A stretch of DNA of 64,000 bases, taken from Euglena gracilis (lineage: Eukaryota; Euglenida; Euglenophyceae; Euglenales). Of this stretch, positions 29,799 through 40,363 are shown piece by piece; positions within the stretch are counted from its first letter, which is position 1; each line of letters opens with the position of its first letter. Made by a program: the position numbers and the translations under genes. Below the pieces are notes generated by a model. It worked only from the letters and a program-made list of their open reading frames with translations. It was not told the DNA's origin and ran no database searches. The stretch is taken from the NCBI GenBank assembly GCA_039621445.1, contig CP154956.1, positions 17,613,562 to 17,677,561 on the forward strand. The letters run 5' to 3'.

Positions 29799-31339
29799 AA
29801 AAGGGGGATTGGGCAGTCAAACTAGATTTGAAAGATGCATACTTTCATCTGGGTCTGGAAAACGATTTCAAAAAATTTGTCAGAATTCAAGTGGGATCAG
29901 ACCTGTGGGAGTTTCAGGGGGCCTGTTTTGGCCTAAGCACCCTCCCAAAATTGTTCATGTCACTAATGAAAGTTCTGTTAAAACTGTGGAGGTCAAAGGG
30001 AATGCAGGTGTTCGTCTATTTGGACGACATCATTCTGTTTGGTTCAACAGAAAATTTGGTGAAAAAACATTTACTGCAAATGCTGGACACATTAGGGGAG
30101 GCTGGGTTCAAGGTCAGCCAGAAAAAGTCTGTGTTTACTCCCACACAAAGGCTGCAGCATTTGGGGTTCATCATAGACTTGGAAAAAGGTCAGCTGGAGG
30201 TGCCCCCACACAAATTAAAAACTATCAGAAAGGAACTGGGCAAGGTGGTGCTGGCCCAAAAACTAAGTTGCAGAAAAATAGCCAGCATTCTGGGGCAAGT
30301 CAGAAGTTACCTCCCTGCTCTGCCATTTTTAAGGCTGGTAACCCAGGAGCTTTTAAAGTTCAGCCAGATGCACCAAGAAAGGGGCTGGGATTTTTGCATC
30401 GACATTCCAGAAAGGCTGAAAGGGGAAATCAAAGTGCTGAAGGCATACTTGCAGCCAGGCCTGGGCAGGCCTTTCCTGCAACAGGCAAAAAGGGTGCTCC
30501 ATTCAGACTCCTCCACATGGGCATGGGGGGGAGTGGATTCATCCCAAAATCAAATCATCCAAGAATTTTGGAGGGAGAAAAATTTCTTACACATAAATGT
30601 GAAAGAACTGATGGCAGCTGTTCAGACAGTAAAAGCATTTGCCCAGCCAGGGGAGACAGTGCTGTTAAATGTAGACAATCAGGTAGCACTGAGTTACCTT
30701 ACCAAATGGGGAGGCAGAAAAACACACCTCAATCAGATTTTGGAACCCCTGTTTCATTGGTGTTGGGAAAACCAAGTTCAGTTGCAGGTTCAGTGGGTTC
30801 CTTCAGCAGCAATGTTGGCAGACCCCCTCACAAGATGGGATCAAGACAGGGGGGATTATACCCTGTGCCCAAGCCTGTTCACCCAAATTTTGAGGTTCTT
30901 CAGAAAGGACATTACTCCAGACACAGACATGTTTGCATCTCCAGGAAATGCAAAATTCCAAAAATTTGTGGCCAGATGGCCACACCACCAGGCTTTTCTG
31001 GTGGATGCATTGAAATGCGACCTGAGCTCAGCCAAAGAGGTTTATGCCAACCCCCCATGGAAGGTAATTTTTCCATGGCTCATCAGACTGAGGCTGAACA
31101 AGCAGGTGAAATGTCTTTTGGTGACACCCATGTGGGTTTCGAGTCCATGGTGGCCCCTATTAATCAAAATGTCCAAACCAGGGACAGGAATGTTGGTCTT
31201 ACCCCCCAGGGAAGGCATGTTCAGCAACTGTTGGGGGCAATCAATGCCAAAGCCAAAATGGCCCCTGGCTTGCACAGTGGTATCAGGTTCCTTTTGGAAC
31301 AGCAAAAAATGTCACATCAAGACATTGAAAATGTCCTGA
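29735..31339 (+). CDS. pol: E4 reverse transcriptase core, RNase H and Dam-like domain
   Basis: Frame opens after a stop at 29732-29734. The first ~10 codons are probably not used. RT core: KLDLKDAYFH (~29815) and YLDD (~30018). RNase H: HSDSSTWAWGG (~30505), Glu in NVKELMAA, Asp in NVDNQVAL, and LADPLTRW at the end (~30830). Dam-like N6-adenine methyltransferase-type domain: DMFASPGN (~30930), VDALK, NPPW (~31055) and TPMWVSSPWW (~31130). Such a domain after RNase H is known in DIRS elements. Its role is unproven. It shares motif order with the domain at the start of pol in E2/E3. No ATG precedes the RT motifs in this frame, so expression needs frameshifting or the break is a mutation. Confidence 0.9.
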   Translation: MNFAVQRSFTLENMSTIFPTLKKGDWAVKLDLKDAYFHLGLENDFKKFVRIQVGSDLWEFQGACFGLSTLPKLFMSLMKVLLKLWRSKGMQVFVYLDDIILFGSTENLVKKHLLQMLDTLGEAGFKVSQKKSVFTPTQRLQHLGFIIDLEKGQLEVPPHKLKTIRKELGKVVLAQKLSCRKIASILGQVRSYLPALPFLRLVTQELLKFSQMHQERGWDFCIDIPERLKGEIKVLKAYLQPGLGRPFLQQAKRVLHSDSSTWAWGGVDSSQNQIIQEFWREKNFLHINVKELMAAVQTVKAFAQPGETVLLNVDNQVALSYLTKWGGRKTHLNQILEPLFHWCWENQVQLQVQWVPSAAMLADPLTRWDQDRGDYTLCPSLFTQILRFFRKDITPDTDMFASPGNAKFQKFVARWPHHQAFLVDALKCDLSSAKEVYANPPWKVIFPWLIRLRLNKQVKCLLVTPMWVSSPWWPLLIKMSKPGTGMLVLPPREGMFSNCWGQSMPKPKWPLACTVVSGSFWNSKKCHIKTLKMS

Positions 31340-32178
31340 GGAGTTTGGGACCACTGAAACGTTATGACAGTGCATTCAGAAAACTGTTTGTAATTTTGCA
31401 ACAGAAAGGATTGGAGCCCTTGCAAGTCTCCAAGATGGAGCTGGCCACTGCCCTGCTGGACCTTCACAAACTGTCACAAAGCGATGCTCGATGTGCGTAT
31501 GCCTCACTGCAATATTTACCTGGTTGGGAGTCCATCAGATTTCATCCTTTACTGACAAAAGTAAAAAAGGAATGGAATCGTTCAGTGCAGAGGTATGCTG
31601 TTTTTTGGGGACCCCTACCCATTTTGCAAAAGCTGCAGAGCCATACAAAAATTTCTGACATGTCCATCGTGGAATTGAGATGGAGAATCATTTTGTCTTT
31701 CAGACTTTTGGCTCTTCACAGGGGGGTGGACCTGGCCAGAACCCAGAGGACCATTTCAGTGGTGGGGGAAAAAATTTTCATTTTGGTCAGGAGAAAGGGA
31801 TGGCCTTCGCCAAAGTGGGAGCAAGTGTTGAAGATTGATTCCATTCCATCTTTGAGTCCATATCATTTGATGAGAGAGTATGTGGAAAGAACATCTTTCA
31901 TCCCCCAGGGTGCCCCTCTGTTTTGGAGTTTGGATGGCAAAAAACCCTTGTCCTCCAACAGAATCAACTCTTTGACAAAGGAGTTGTTGGACACTTTTGG
32001 CATTCCCATTTCCCACTGGAAAGCCCACAGCACCAGGGGGGCAGGAGTTTTGATGTACAAAAAGCTGGGATTGTCCAGTGAGGAGGTGTGTGAACTTGGG
32101 CAGTGGAAAAATGCCACAGCTTTTTTCGGCCCATTACCTAAGATTGGGGGCGGTGGATTCGGCAAAGAAAAAATTTGA
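31258..32178 (+). pseudogene. E4 tyrosine recombinase, frameshifted before the catalytic tyrosine
   Basis: From ATG 31258 in the frame +2 relative to RT/RNase H. An N-terminal SAM-like region is followed by a catalytic region with the first Arg around LHRGVDLARTQR (~31715), then HSTRGAG (His-x-x-Arg, ~32025) and a Trp in the LGQWKNA motif. A run of six T at 32121-32126 ends agreement with the family. The expected tyrosine codon (32135-32137) lies in the adjacent frame, which stays open to 32593. In the frame as given the protein lacks its nucleophile and ends at 32178. A single extra T explains this, whether as mutation or base-calling error. Confidence 0.85.
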
Positions 32179-32198
32179 AAAAGGGGTCGTGCACACAG

Positions 32199-32299
32199 TC
32201 TCACCCCCTGAAGGTGCGAAGCCCGAATGGTCGAGTACTCCCGGGAAGAATGACCAGGGAGGAAGTGACCATGAGGGCGGAGCACAAGAGGGGGGTGAG
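32199..32299 (+). repeat. Internal complementary region of E4
   Basis: 32199-32232 is the reverse complement of the left end (27871-27904). 32233-32299 is the reverse complement of the right end (32575 inwards), with one extra A. Its reverse complement therefore reads right end joined to left end, as expected of the template for circularisation in DIRS replication. Confidence 0.92.
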
Positions 32300-32418
32300 C
32301 CCACCCAACCCACCCGAAAAAGAAAAGCATCCTTGGGGGGGGGGGAGGAAACGCCCCTGCTCACAGGCCGGGGGGCCCCTGCGGTTCACCTTCGCCAAGT
32401 CGGTGTCGGAGAGCACAT

Positions 32419-32575
32419 CATCGCCAACTCCGGCACCAAAGTTGCAGTAAGAAGCACCCCCGCCAAAAAAGAACACAAACAACAAAACAGCCGGCCCACA
32501 AAGCAGGATCTCACCCCCCTCTTGTGCTCCGCCCTCATGGTCACTTCCTCCCTGGTCATTCTCCCGGGAGTACTC
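32419..32575 (+). repeat. Right inverted terminal repeat of E4
   Basis: 32419-32515 is inverted to the inner left repeat. 32511-32575 is present, inverted, in the internal complementary region. The element ends ...GGGAGTACTC. Confidence 0.88.
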
Positions 32576-35500
32576 TTGGGCTACCAAAGTTAGGCAACCT
32601 CGGCCAAATTCGGAAGAAAACGTCTGGCAAAAGAACCACACAAAACCATCTGCAGCTGCGAAACACTGTGGGAAGATGTCGATCAGCAAGGCCCTCAGGT
32701 CACCTCAGCACTCACCGCACAGACCCGGTTCAACCTTCACCAATTGACCAAAACCAGAACACAACCACAACAAAGACGTTTGGCTGGGACGGGAAGACAT
32801 TTGGCTGGACACCTCAGGGGGGATATGCCACAAGGCATCCTAAAATTTGCAACACAAAAAATGGTAAAAATTGCAAAAATGCAAATTGCATGCAATCTCC
32901 TTCTGGATCCCTGGGGCTGTACACCTTTCTGCCCAAACAATGAATAAATAAATACAGACCATGCAAACAACTTGCTTATTTCCCCCCTTACCAACTGGCG
33001 TTGCATTTGCTCCAAAACAACACGAATGGTACTTTGCATCCGGATCCGCCCCCACTCAGGATGGGCGGGGTGTCCCCTCCACCCACCACCCATAATAGGG
33101 TTGCGGGAGGTCCCAGGACAGTGCACCTTGGACTTTCATTGTTGACCAGCACAGACATCTCCAATGGAGCCGGGCCTGTTGCGGGCTTTAATGGCCGGCA
33201 ACCAAAGGTTGCACCGGGCTGCTGAGCAGTGCGCAGCCTGAACTTCACATTCGTGCATCTCTGTGAATGAGCAATGTGAATGTGTGTGTGCATGTGTGTG
33301 GTGTCGTTGTTGCCACAGCATGTGGCTGCAGCAACTTGCACAGCAGGACAGTGACCAAACAGAAGGAAAGCGGATTTGTCCAGCAGCCATCAGAGGGATC
33401 CCCAATAACTCACTTCAGCAATTGCCGAACAAGGCGAGGGAGGAGAGGGCATACAGGAAGGCACCTTCCCCCCCTTGGTTGAACTAAGGCTTCTTGTCTG
33501 TTTATGGACGGCACCAACTTCGCTTCTGGCCCAGTTTGCTGTGTCAGGAGTGGCCAGGCTCAGAAAACCTCCGCAGTCTCTGCGGACCCAAACTCGACTG
33601 CCTACCCCCCAATGTGTGCAGTGGTTCCATTTTTTCCAAATTTTGTGGTTCGGAGCAGAGGGGGGATATTCCATTGCTGGACCAAGAGTTCGGGGGAGTC
33701 CACCTCATGGGACCTCTGCACCAGTGCTCTTTGTTGCTACCCCTGACCAGGGGATCAACAACCTTGCCCCCTTGTCCTTGACACGCCAAACAAAGTAAAC
33801 CCCCCCTAATAAGTGCACAGTGCACTAATTGTGCGCAGTGCACTAATAAGTGCGCACCCCCCAAGGGGCTGCAACTACCCTCCCTAACAAGTGCGCGCCC
33901 CCCACAAAGGAAAAATCCCAGTCACATCTCATTGGCACGTAATCACTTGACTCACAGCTTGAAATTACAAAGCAGGGGGGAAATTGAAAAAGAGTGGGGG
34001 AAACGTGAGTATTTTCGGCTTTGTCCTAAAAAGTGCGCACTGCCCTAATAAGTGCGCACCCCTTGGGGTCCGAAACTACGTCCTTAAAATGCGCACACCC
34101 GTGCACTTATTAGGGGGGGGGTTTCCCCCCCCTATGTCCAATGACCGGTAGGTAACCTCTGTCCTCTGACCGGGGGGGGGGGGTCGTTGGACATAGGGTA
34201 GTGACCAAAAAGGTGCTCTCTGACTGGGGGGGGGGGGGTGGTCGTTGGACATGGGGTCAAAAGAAAGTTGGTGGGTACCCGAGTCCCTACCCACCCAAAA
34301 ATGCCCAGATTTTCCCTTCGCGCCGAAATTTTTGGGCAATTTTGACAAATTTTTGTCCAAAAAGTGTCAAAAATGGCATTTTGGCCAAATTTTTGGCTTA
34401 TTTTTGGGCAAAATTTCTGGTCCCGGCCACGCCGGGACCAAAAATTTGGTCAAACCTCCGAAAAGGTGTTCTCTGACCGGGGGGAGGGGGTGGTCATTGG
34501 ACATAGGGGGGGGGGGGGTACGGCGCAAAATGCAGTTGAGGGTGTGGCATGGACACCCCGTTTAATGCGCATTTTAGAAGAGACCGTAACACCCCCCCCC
34601 GAATAACCTGGCGGAGTGCCACTAAACACACCCACTTTCAAACCCGAAAATGGCCACCCGGCACACCCAAACAATTTTTTTTGGATTTTGAAAAACAAAA
34701 TCCTTTTTGATTTTTGGCTGAGGGGCCAATTTGACCGACCCCGCCCGGGGGGGTCGGGGGGGGGGGGGGAGGGAATCGTTAGGTGGCACCGAACTGGACC
34801 CCAAAGCCTGCCAGCACAGGCTTCTTTATACCAACCCCCTGGGGGTGTCTGGTGCTGTGGGGTGCCTGCCCATAGCAGGTACCTTTGGACCACGGTGCCT
34901 GCCGACCCAGCCAATTTTCTTTTGAAAATAGCCATTTTTGGGCCCTGGCGACCCCGCCCACCCCAGAACCCCCCCCCCTGGGGCCGGGGTCGAAAGTGCC
35001 CTGCCCCCTCCCTGCCCACAGCACCCAGCCCACCCCACGAGACGGGGGTGCACACTACCCTACAAACATGTCTGATCCAGCAGCCCCAACCCACCCACAC
35101 TCGAAAACACACCTGCCTGGGGGGGTGCCACAGGTGTTGAATGAATCTTTGGGCTGGGTCCAGCAATGGCCAGACTCTCCCCCCCAGCAAATGGCAATCC
35201 AGCTGAATGCCCAAAAAGCTGCTGGGTTGCACGTGCAGAACCAGGGACCACCAGACACTGGGGAAATATCAATCAGCAAGGTCCATAAGTCACTCCATCG
35301 CCATGATGACTCCAGGCTTTGGTCAAATTGACTTGGTGAAAACTGCAGACGGGGGGGGGGGACACAACATGGACCCTTAAAAAACGCAAAAAAACACGCA
35401 GAAAAACAAATTTGCCAAAATCAAAAAAAAAACACAAAAAAACAAATTTCTGTCTGTCCCCCCCTGCAAAGTGCAAAATGACTCCCCCTCCCAAGAGGTG

Positions 35501-36875
35501 TGTCACGAGCGACAAACCCTGAACAAAGCCTGGATGGGCACTTGATGGGGTGACCGGCAACCAAAGGGTGCTCTGGGTTGCTGAGCAGTGGGTGGCCCTG
35601 GGCCAAATGCAGAATAGCATGTGCAGCTCCATGCCAACACATACAAACACGGACTCGGACCATCCTTCAACACTTGCCGCCTCACAGGAAGAGGTGGCAA
35701 CAGGATGGGTGCAATATGAATGGCTTGGATGTCTCAGGCCATGCCAGGGGCACCTTTGCCCAGCAGGGCAGGCTGCGCCGTCGAGCTCAAGTCGGGTCAG
35801 CACCAGGCCCCCCCTTTGTCTCAGACCAGCTCTGACCCTCCCCCAATTAATTGGGATTAAATTTTTATTGCCATTTTTCTCCTTTAACTTTTTTGGGCCT
35901 TCAAAGGGATTTTTTTGGCTCAAAAACCTTTCAAAATCAACATTTTGGGAAAATGTGGAATTTTTGGAAGGTGTGAAAAAATGGGGTTTTGGTTGGTTTT
36001 TGGGGGGAACTCCAAAAATGGGTCACAACATGGGCAGGTGGGGGGGGAGAGAATTGCACATCGGGAGGTCGAAAATTGCAGTGCAAAAAATTGCACAAAA
36101 TTGCACAAACCAGAAAAGCCATACCAGAAACCAGAAAAGCTGCATATTCTGCCAGTTTACCCAGTCGGTTCGCCCAAAAAGCAACCCAACCAGCCGTGGC
36201 AATATGCGATGGCACTACTTACGCCATTCATCCTGAATTTGTTCATCATCCAGCGGAAAGACAACAATTCATACTAGAAATTACCAAAGCACAAAATACA
36301 AACCTGTTTGTTGAACCTTTGCCAATTGGGTTTGAAAACTGAGTAAACCAACAATAAACAGCCTTTGAACGGAAATTTCACTACACACATCATTTTTCCC
36401 AGCAAAAAAAAACTGGTAAGTTCTCAATTGCATCAAAAACTGACATTTCCAAAACAAAATGTCCCGGGCAATTAATTGTGCAATTGTGTCCATGTGCAAT
36501 TAATTGCACAAAATTGCAAAAAATTGCACATTTCGGGAAAATTGAAAATTGCACAAAATTGCAAAAATTGCACGGTGCAATTCCCCCCCCCCTGAAATGG
36601 GTCAAAAAAACACCCGGCGCCGAAGGCGCCGGAAAATTTTTTTCGGGTCCAAAAATTGGTGCTCCCGGAAATACGGGAAGTGGTGGGGGGGGGTGGTCGA
36701 CCACCCACCCACCATGCAGGGGGTGGGGGGGTCGACCCCCCCACCCACCACCCTGGCCGAGAGCCCATTTCCCATTCTGCCCTGCCGGTCGGGCGCCACG
36801 GTTCCGGCCACCCCCCTCAGGCCGGGGGGGGGGGGGGCTGGAAAAACCCATGCTGTCTTCCTTAACCCCCCCAGG
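32576..36875. other. Repeat-rich region without a supportable gene
   Basis: No ORF convinces me. It contains: two diverged copies of a segment with ATCAGCAAGG and CGGCAACCAAAGG motifs (32640-33240 and 35250-35610); CTAATAAGTGCGCAC repeats at 33797-34125; repeats of CTCTGACCGGGG plus a G run plus GTCGTTGGACAT at 34110-34520, related to 38705-38900; and AAATTGCAC-type repeats at 36060-36110 and 36470-36575. Part of it (35855-36790) is a dispersed repeat whose inverted relative lies at 63300-63690. Long C and G runs generate many spurious frames. Confidence 0.6.
35855..36790 (+). repeat. Dispersed repeat with an inverted partner at 63300-63690
   Basis: Two blocks (about 35855-36030 and 36595-36790) match the reverse complement of 63300-63690 in the same order. 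The intervening 36030-36595 has no counterpart there. The second block contains GGCGCCGAAGGCGCC-like and GTCGACC palindromes embedded in G/C runs. Confidence 0.75.
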
Positions 36876-38915
36876 TCACAAGGGGCACAAGGAAGGGCCC
36901 AAGCGCCAGGCTCCCGCAGCATCGTGCAGGTGGTTCAGCACAAAGGGGTTGGTTTCCTGCAGGTCAATCGAAGCAAAGGTGTGGTTCACGTCGCGGTGGT
37001 GGGTCTCATCCGCCCCGACGTGGCGCAGAACGTCCACAAACATGGCGGTCTCCGGCAGGCGCCAGTACTGTCGAGCGATTGGCCGCAGGGGAGGCGCTGG
37101 CCGGAAATGGGGCGGAGTTTGGTGTTTTTTTCTTGACGGGGCTTCATTTCCAAGGGCTACATATGACCTTCTTTTGGACAATTGCCTTCTTGTAAACACC
37201 CCACCAAAAAACACCCCCCCCACAAATAACACACCCCCCTCGGGGGCCGATTTCGAGCGCCCAAATAACACACCCCCCTGTTTTCCTTTGGTTTTCCTTG
37301 TAAAAATAACCCCCCCAAATAACACACCCCCCCCTGGGGCCCCAGTTCGGGTGCCCAAATAACACACCGGGGGGGGGGGTGTTATTCTCCATACAGTTGG
37401 AGATTGATCCCCCATGAGGACAGGCTGGCAAATGCAGCAGGAGACAATTCTGGGGGGGGGGGGGACCAGGGAAACATCAAAAAGTTTCAGCCGTCCATGA
37501 GATTAAAAAAAACCGGAAACTGGAAAACTGGAAAAAATTTCCTTGGTGCTGTGTTTGCTGGTTGAAGCTGGCTGAAGAGACAATGGTCAAGATCAGAAAA
37601 GAAAATACTGTTACTGTGAATACTGTTACCAAATGCTGTTGCCAAGGCTTTGGTACACCTGGTTCTTCTTGGTATTTGTGTGTGCCCTTGGTAGGTTGGT
37701 AGGGGTGACTTTGTTTTGCTCTGTCTCAAAGCACAAACGAAAGGGATCTGTGTTGAGGAAAAGGGAAACAGAAATTACACTGTGGATTGTTGCACTCCAC
37801 ACTTCAATCTCAATTTGCGCCCTCCTCTGATTTCCGGTGCCGGCAGCTTCATCCACGCGGTGTTCAGCTTGCTGCCGGGGGTCTGCATGTGCTTCACGAT
37901 GTCAGTGTACGTGTCCACCGCCATCTCCTCCAGGTAGCCCACAAACCGGTGCAGGGCTCTGGGGCACATGGCGTACGTGCCGGTGAGCAGGGTGACCAGG
38001 ACCACTTGGGCAGCAATGACCAGCAGCAGGAGCTGGCAGAACCCCCAGCAGGCTTGTTTTCACCACCCTGAGGGGAAGAAATGTGGGAAGCATTTTTTGT
38101 GAACACACTCACTCACCGTGAGGTGTGTCAGACATAAGGGCAGGAGGGGGGCAATCTGCCCCCTTGGCACTGTGTACAGTGGAGCGGTCTGGGTGACTGA
38201 TTTTCGGCCTGGCTCGAAGCGGGGAGTCGAAAAATTTTGCCACCCCAAAAGCCGAAAAGACCATTTTGGGAATTTTTTTCGGCAAAAAAATTACATCGAA
38301 TCCTGGGCATGCTTCATTTCCACAGGAGTTGGCCAATGGCAACGCCAGCTCCTGCTCAAAGTCCTTGTCAAAAGGCCCGGCTGGAACATCCTCATAAAAA
38401 CCAGCAAATGCATGCGCTCATTCTCTGCCTCTTCCGACAGCAGGGTGCAAAGATCGGTGGGAGAAACCTGTGCACTGGTGTGACTTTTGTTGACGACCAT
38501 GGGGTCACTTCCACTCTTCAGGGAAAAACTACTGAATTAAAATTGGATTTCCAAGTCGGTCACTGTCCCTGGGGGGAGTTGACCACTTGGGATTCAGGAA
38601 AAGGGAGCCAATCTGAATAAAATCTGTCCCCCCCCCGGGTGTGATCAGTGATTTAGTGATGGCTTGGTTCGGGAAGAAAGGAATGATATACATATATATA
38701 TATACCTACCCCCCCTTGTCCAAACGACCGCTAATGTCTCTGACCGGGGGAGCGGTCGTTAAACTGGCCAATGTTCGTCTCTGACCAGGGGGGGGGGGGT
38801 CGTTAGACAAGGGGGGGGAACATTTCCAAGTCTCATTTCCCAAAAATCTTATACAAAAATATATTCTCTGATCGTGGGGGGTGGTCTTTGGACGGGGGGG
38901 GTGAGGTATATATAT

Positions 38916-38948
<33 letters not shown>

Positions 38949-40363
38949 TATATATATACATACATACATATATATACATATATATGTATATATATATATA
39001 TATTATATCTATATTTGAATATGTATGTATGTATGTATAGATGTGTAATATATATATACATAAAATGTGGCAGCTCCCAATTATATGGCCCCCCAAGGGG
39101 GGCCACATAGTTGGGAGGGGGGGTTCAAAATTTTTTGTGTTAATGATGTTGTAGGGTTAGGGTTGCGATTTCGGCCTAACTTGTACACCTAACACCATCT
39201 ATAAGTTAGGCCTAACCCTAACCCTAAGTCGTAACCCAAACCCTATTCCATCAATAACACAAAAAAAAATTGGACACCCCTCCCAACAAGTTGGGAGCTG
39301 CCATATATATACATGTATGTATGTGTGTATATATAGAAAAAAATGTGTGTATATATGTATATACACGCATATGTACATACATATACAGAAAAAAATGTGT
39401 GCACAATCTGTTGTATTTATGTGTGTATGTTTGTATCTGTAATATGTATTATAGATATTATCATTCTCCTGTAAAAATGACCCGCAAAAAAAGCGATTTT
39501 CATTTTGTGCAATTGCAAATCAACTGCGAGGGTCATGTGAAAAGCAAACGAAAAAAGAAATGAAAAAAGAACAAAAAACAAAAAAGTCACAAGGCCTTTT
39601 CACCCTGTTCAACAAAGTGTGGATCCACCCATGGTCACGATTCATTGTTCTCAAGGATCGGAAGTGGCGCATTGAGGCAGCCACCATGCCTGGAACCCCA
39701 GCAATGGACTCGAGGAAAATAAGCCTCAGTTCAAAGGCAGCACAACACACAGGGTGATCTCCCAAAAAGAAAGTTGTCTCCAGCCGGAAAATTGCGGATG
39801 ACCAAATTGCAGGTCGGGCTGACCATTGTGAGTTGGGCTGACCTGGTCAGCAGGAACCGCACTTATCCGCACCCCCACTCAAATTTGACCAAAGTCCAAA
39901 TGCACCTGTGCGAAGCGCCGAAAAATTTTTTGGATCCCATACCCCTTTCATACAGGACAACCAAGAAGACTAGGCGTGCCGTTAACCGTTGTTAACTGTT
40001 GTTTGCCGAAGGCCCTTACCCTCCACCCCCCTCGCCCCCTTGGCAGCGTGCCTCCTTGGATCCCCCCTTTCTGCCCATTGGACCCGTCCCCCCTCCTCTG
40101 CCCAGTCCCCCAACGGAAAAGATTCACGGGTTGCTGTCAATTTTGCTGTTTGGCTTGCTGGAGCAGGGCGATGCTGGCCAATGCTCTTGGGAGTGGGATT
40201 CTCTTTGTTGTAGCGGGTGAGGAAGTTGAATGTATGGTAAGCCCCTCGAAGTACACTGTAAATGACGCGATCCATGGAGGTCTGGGGCTCGTGATGGGGA
40301 TTGTGGTGGAGGGCATTGTCCACCTCATCTTCTGTCCACACATGGTTTTGGGTTGAGGCATGC
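36876..40363 (-). CDS. AOX: Alternative oxidase, five exons, four nonconventional introns; 5' exon(s) not found
   Basis: Mitochondrial inner-membrane ubiquinol oxidase that bypasses complexes III and IV and reduces oxygen to water. Exons on the minus strand: 40363?-40180, 39732-39611, 38435-38358, 38021-37833, 37080-36876. The joined frame is continuous and phases agree. Di-iron ligands are all present: Glu in [10 protein letters not shown], Glu and His in ENERMH, Glu in RFVGYLEE, Glu and His in ADETHH. Other family marks are [19 protein letters not shown] and YWRLP. The first visible exon has HVWTEDEV and RGAYHTFNF, closer to animal and protist AOX than to plant AOX. Its 5' border at 40363 is tentative (TAG before it; a conventional acceptor is possible). 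The targeting-peptide exon was not found. The stop codon is at 36878-36876 and the C-terminus looks complete. Confidence 0.93.
37081..37832 (-). other. AOX intron 4, nonconventional (752 bp)
   Basis: 5' AAT-CAG-AGGAGGGCGC, 3' GCGCCTCCC-CTG-CGGCC. Pairing runs through CAG, GGAGG and CGC with one mismatch and one bulge. AATC occurs at both borders, so the exact cut could slide by up to four bases. The intron carries CAAATAACACACCCCCC repeats (37195-37380). Confidence 0.85.
38022..38357 (-). other. AOX intron 3, nonconventional (336 bp)
   Basis: 5' GAG-CAG-GAGCTGGC, 3' GCCAGCTC-CTG-CTGCT. CAGGAGCTGGC and GCCAGCTCCTG are perfect reverse complements (11 pairs). Borders are fixed by the AOX frame (LLTRTL then VIAAQVV) and are not GT-AG. 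Confidence 0.9.
38436..39610 (-). other. AOX intron 2, nonconventional (1175 bp), carrying repeats
   Basis: 5' GAA-CAG-GGTGAAAAG, 3' CTTTGCACC-CTG-CTGTC. CAGGGTG pairs with CACCCTG and, after one mismatch, AAAG with CTTT. It contains a TA/TATG microsatellite, a foldback element (39068-39303) and G-run repeats (38705-38900). Confidence 0.85.
38880..39460. repeat. TA/TATG microsatellite split by a foldback element, inside AOX intron 2
   Basis: 38907-39060 and 39304-39460 are alternating TA, TATG and TACA repeats. The 236-bp insert between them (39068-39303) has complementary ends (TGGCAGCTCCCAA and its complement). Inside are inverted AGGGTTAGGGTT and AACCCTAACCCTAAG segments. A target duplication cannot be judged because the flanks are TA repeats. 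Confidence 0.75.
39733..40179 (-). other. AOX intron 1, nonconventional (447 bp)
   Basis: Borders set by protein homology and frame: 5' GGC-CAG-CAT, 3' GTG-CTG-CCTTT. CAG at +4 to +6 and CTG at -8 to -6. CAGCAT can pair with GTGCTG (six pairs, one G-U). There is no GT or AG at the borders. Confidence 0.75.

Larger units (their letters stand above)
27871..32575 (+). mobile_element. E4: DIRS-type tyrosine-recombinase retroelement
   Basis: A 4.7-kb element with inverted terminal repeats, a Gag-like ORF, RT/RNase H/Dam-like pol, an overlapping tyrosine recombinase frame and an internal complementary region. This is the complete DIRS layout. The internal complementary region (32199-32299) equals the complement of the left 34 bp followed by the complement of the right ~65 bp, which fixes the ends at 27871 and 32575. 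DIRS elements integrate through a tyrosine recombinase and make no target duplication. None is seen here (flanks GTAAC and TTGGG). Frame disruptions in RT and recombinase suggest this copy is inactive, unless they are sequence errors. Confidence 0.92.

Noticed and set aside
29767-31257. Middle of the 1,053-codon E4 frame as a single large protein
   Set aside because: Between the RT start and the recombinase it only shadows the RT/RNase H frame; motifs are all in the other frame. Long overlaps of this kind are usual in DIRS elements.
39140-39245. Telomere or interstitial telomere array
   Set aside because: Only two or three TTAGGG units per side, arranged as an inverted pair inside a foldback element.
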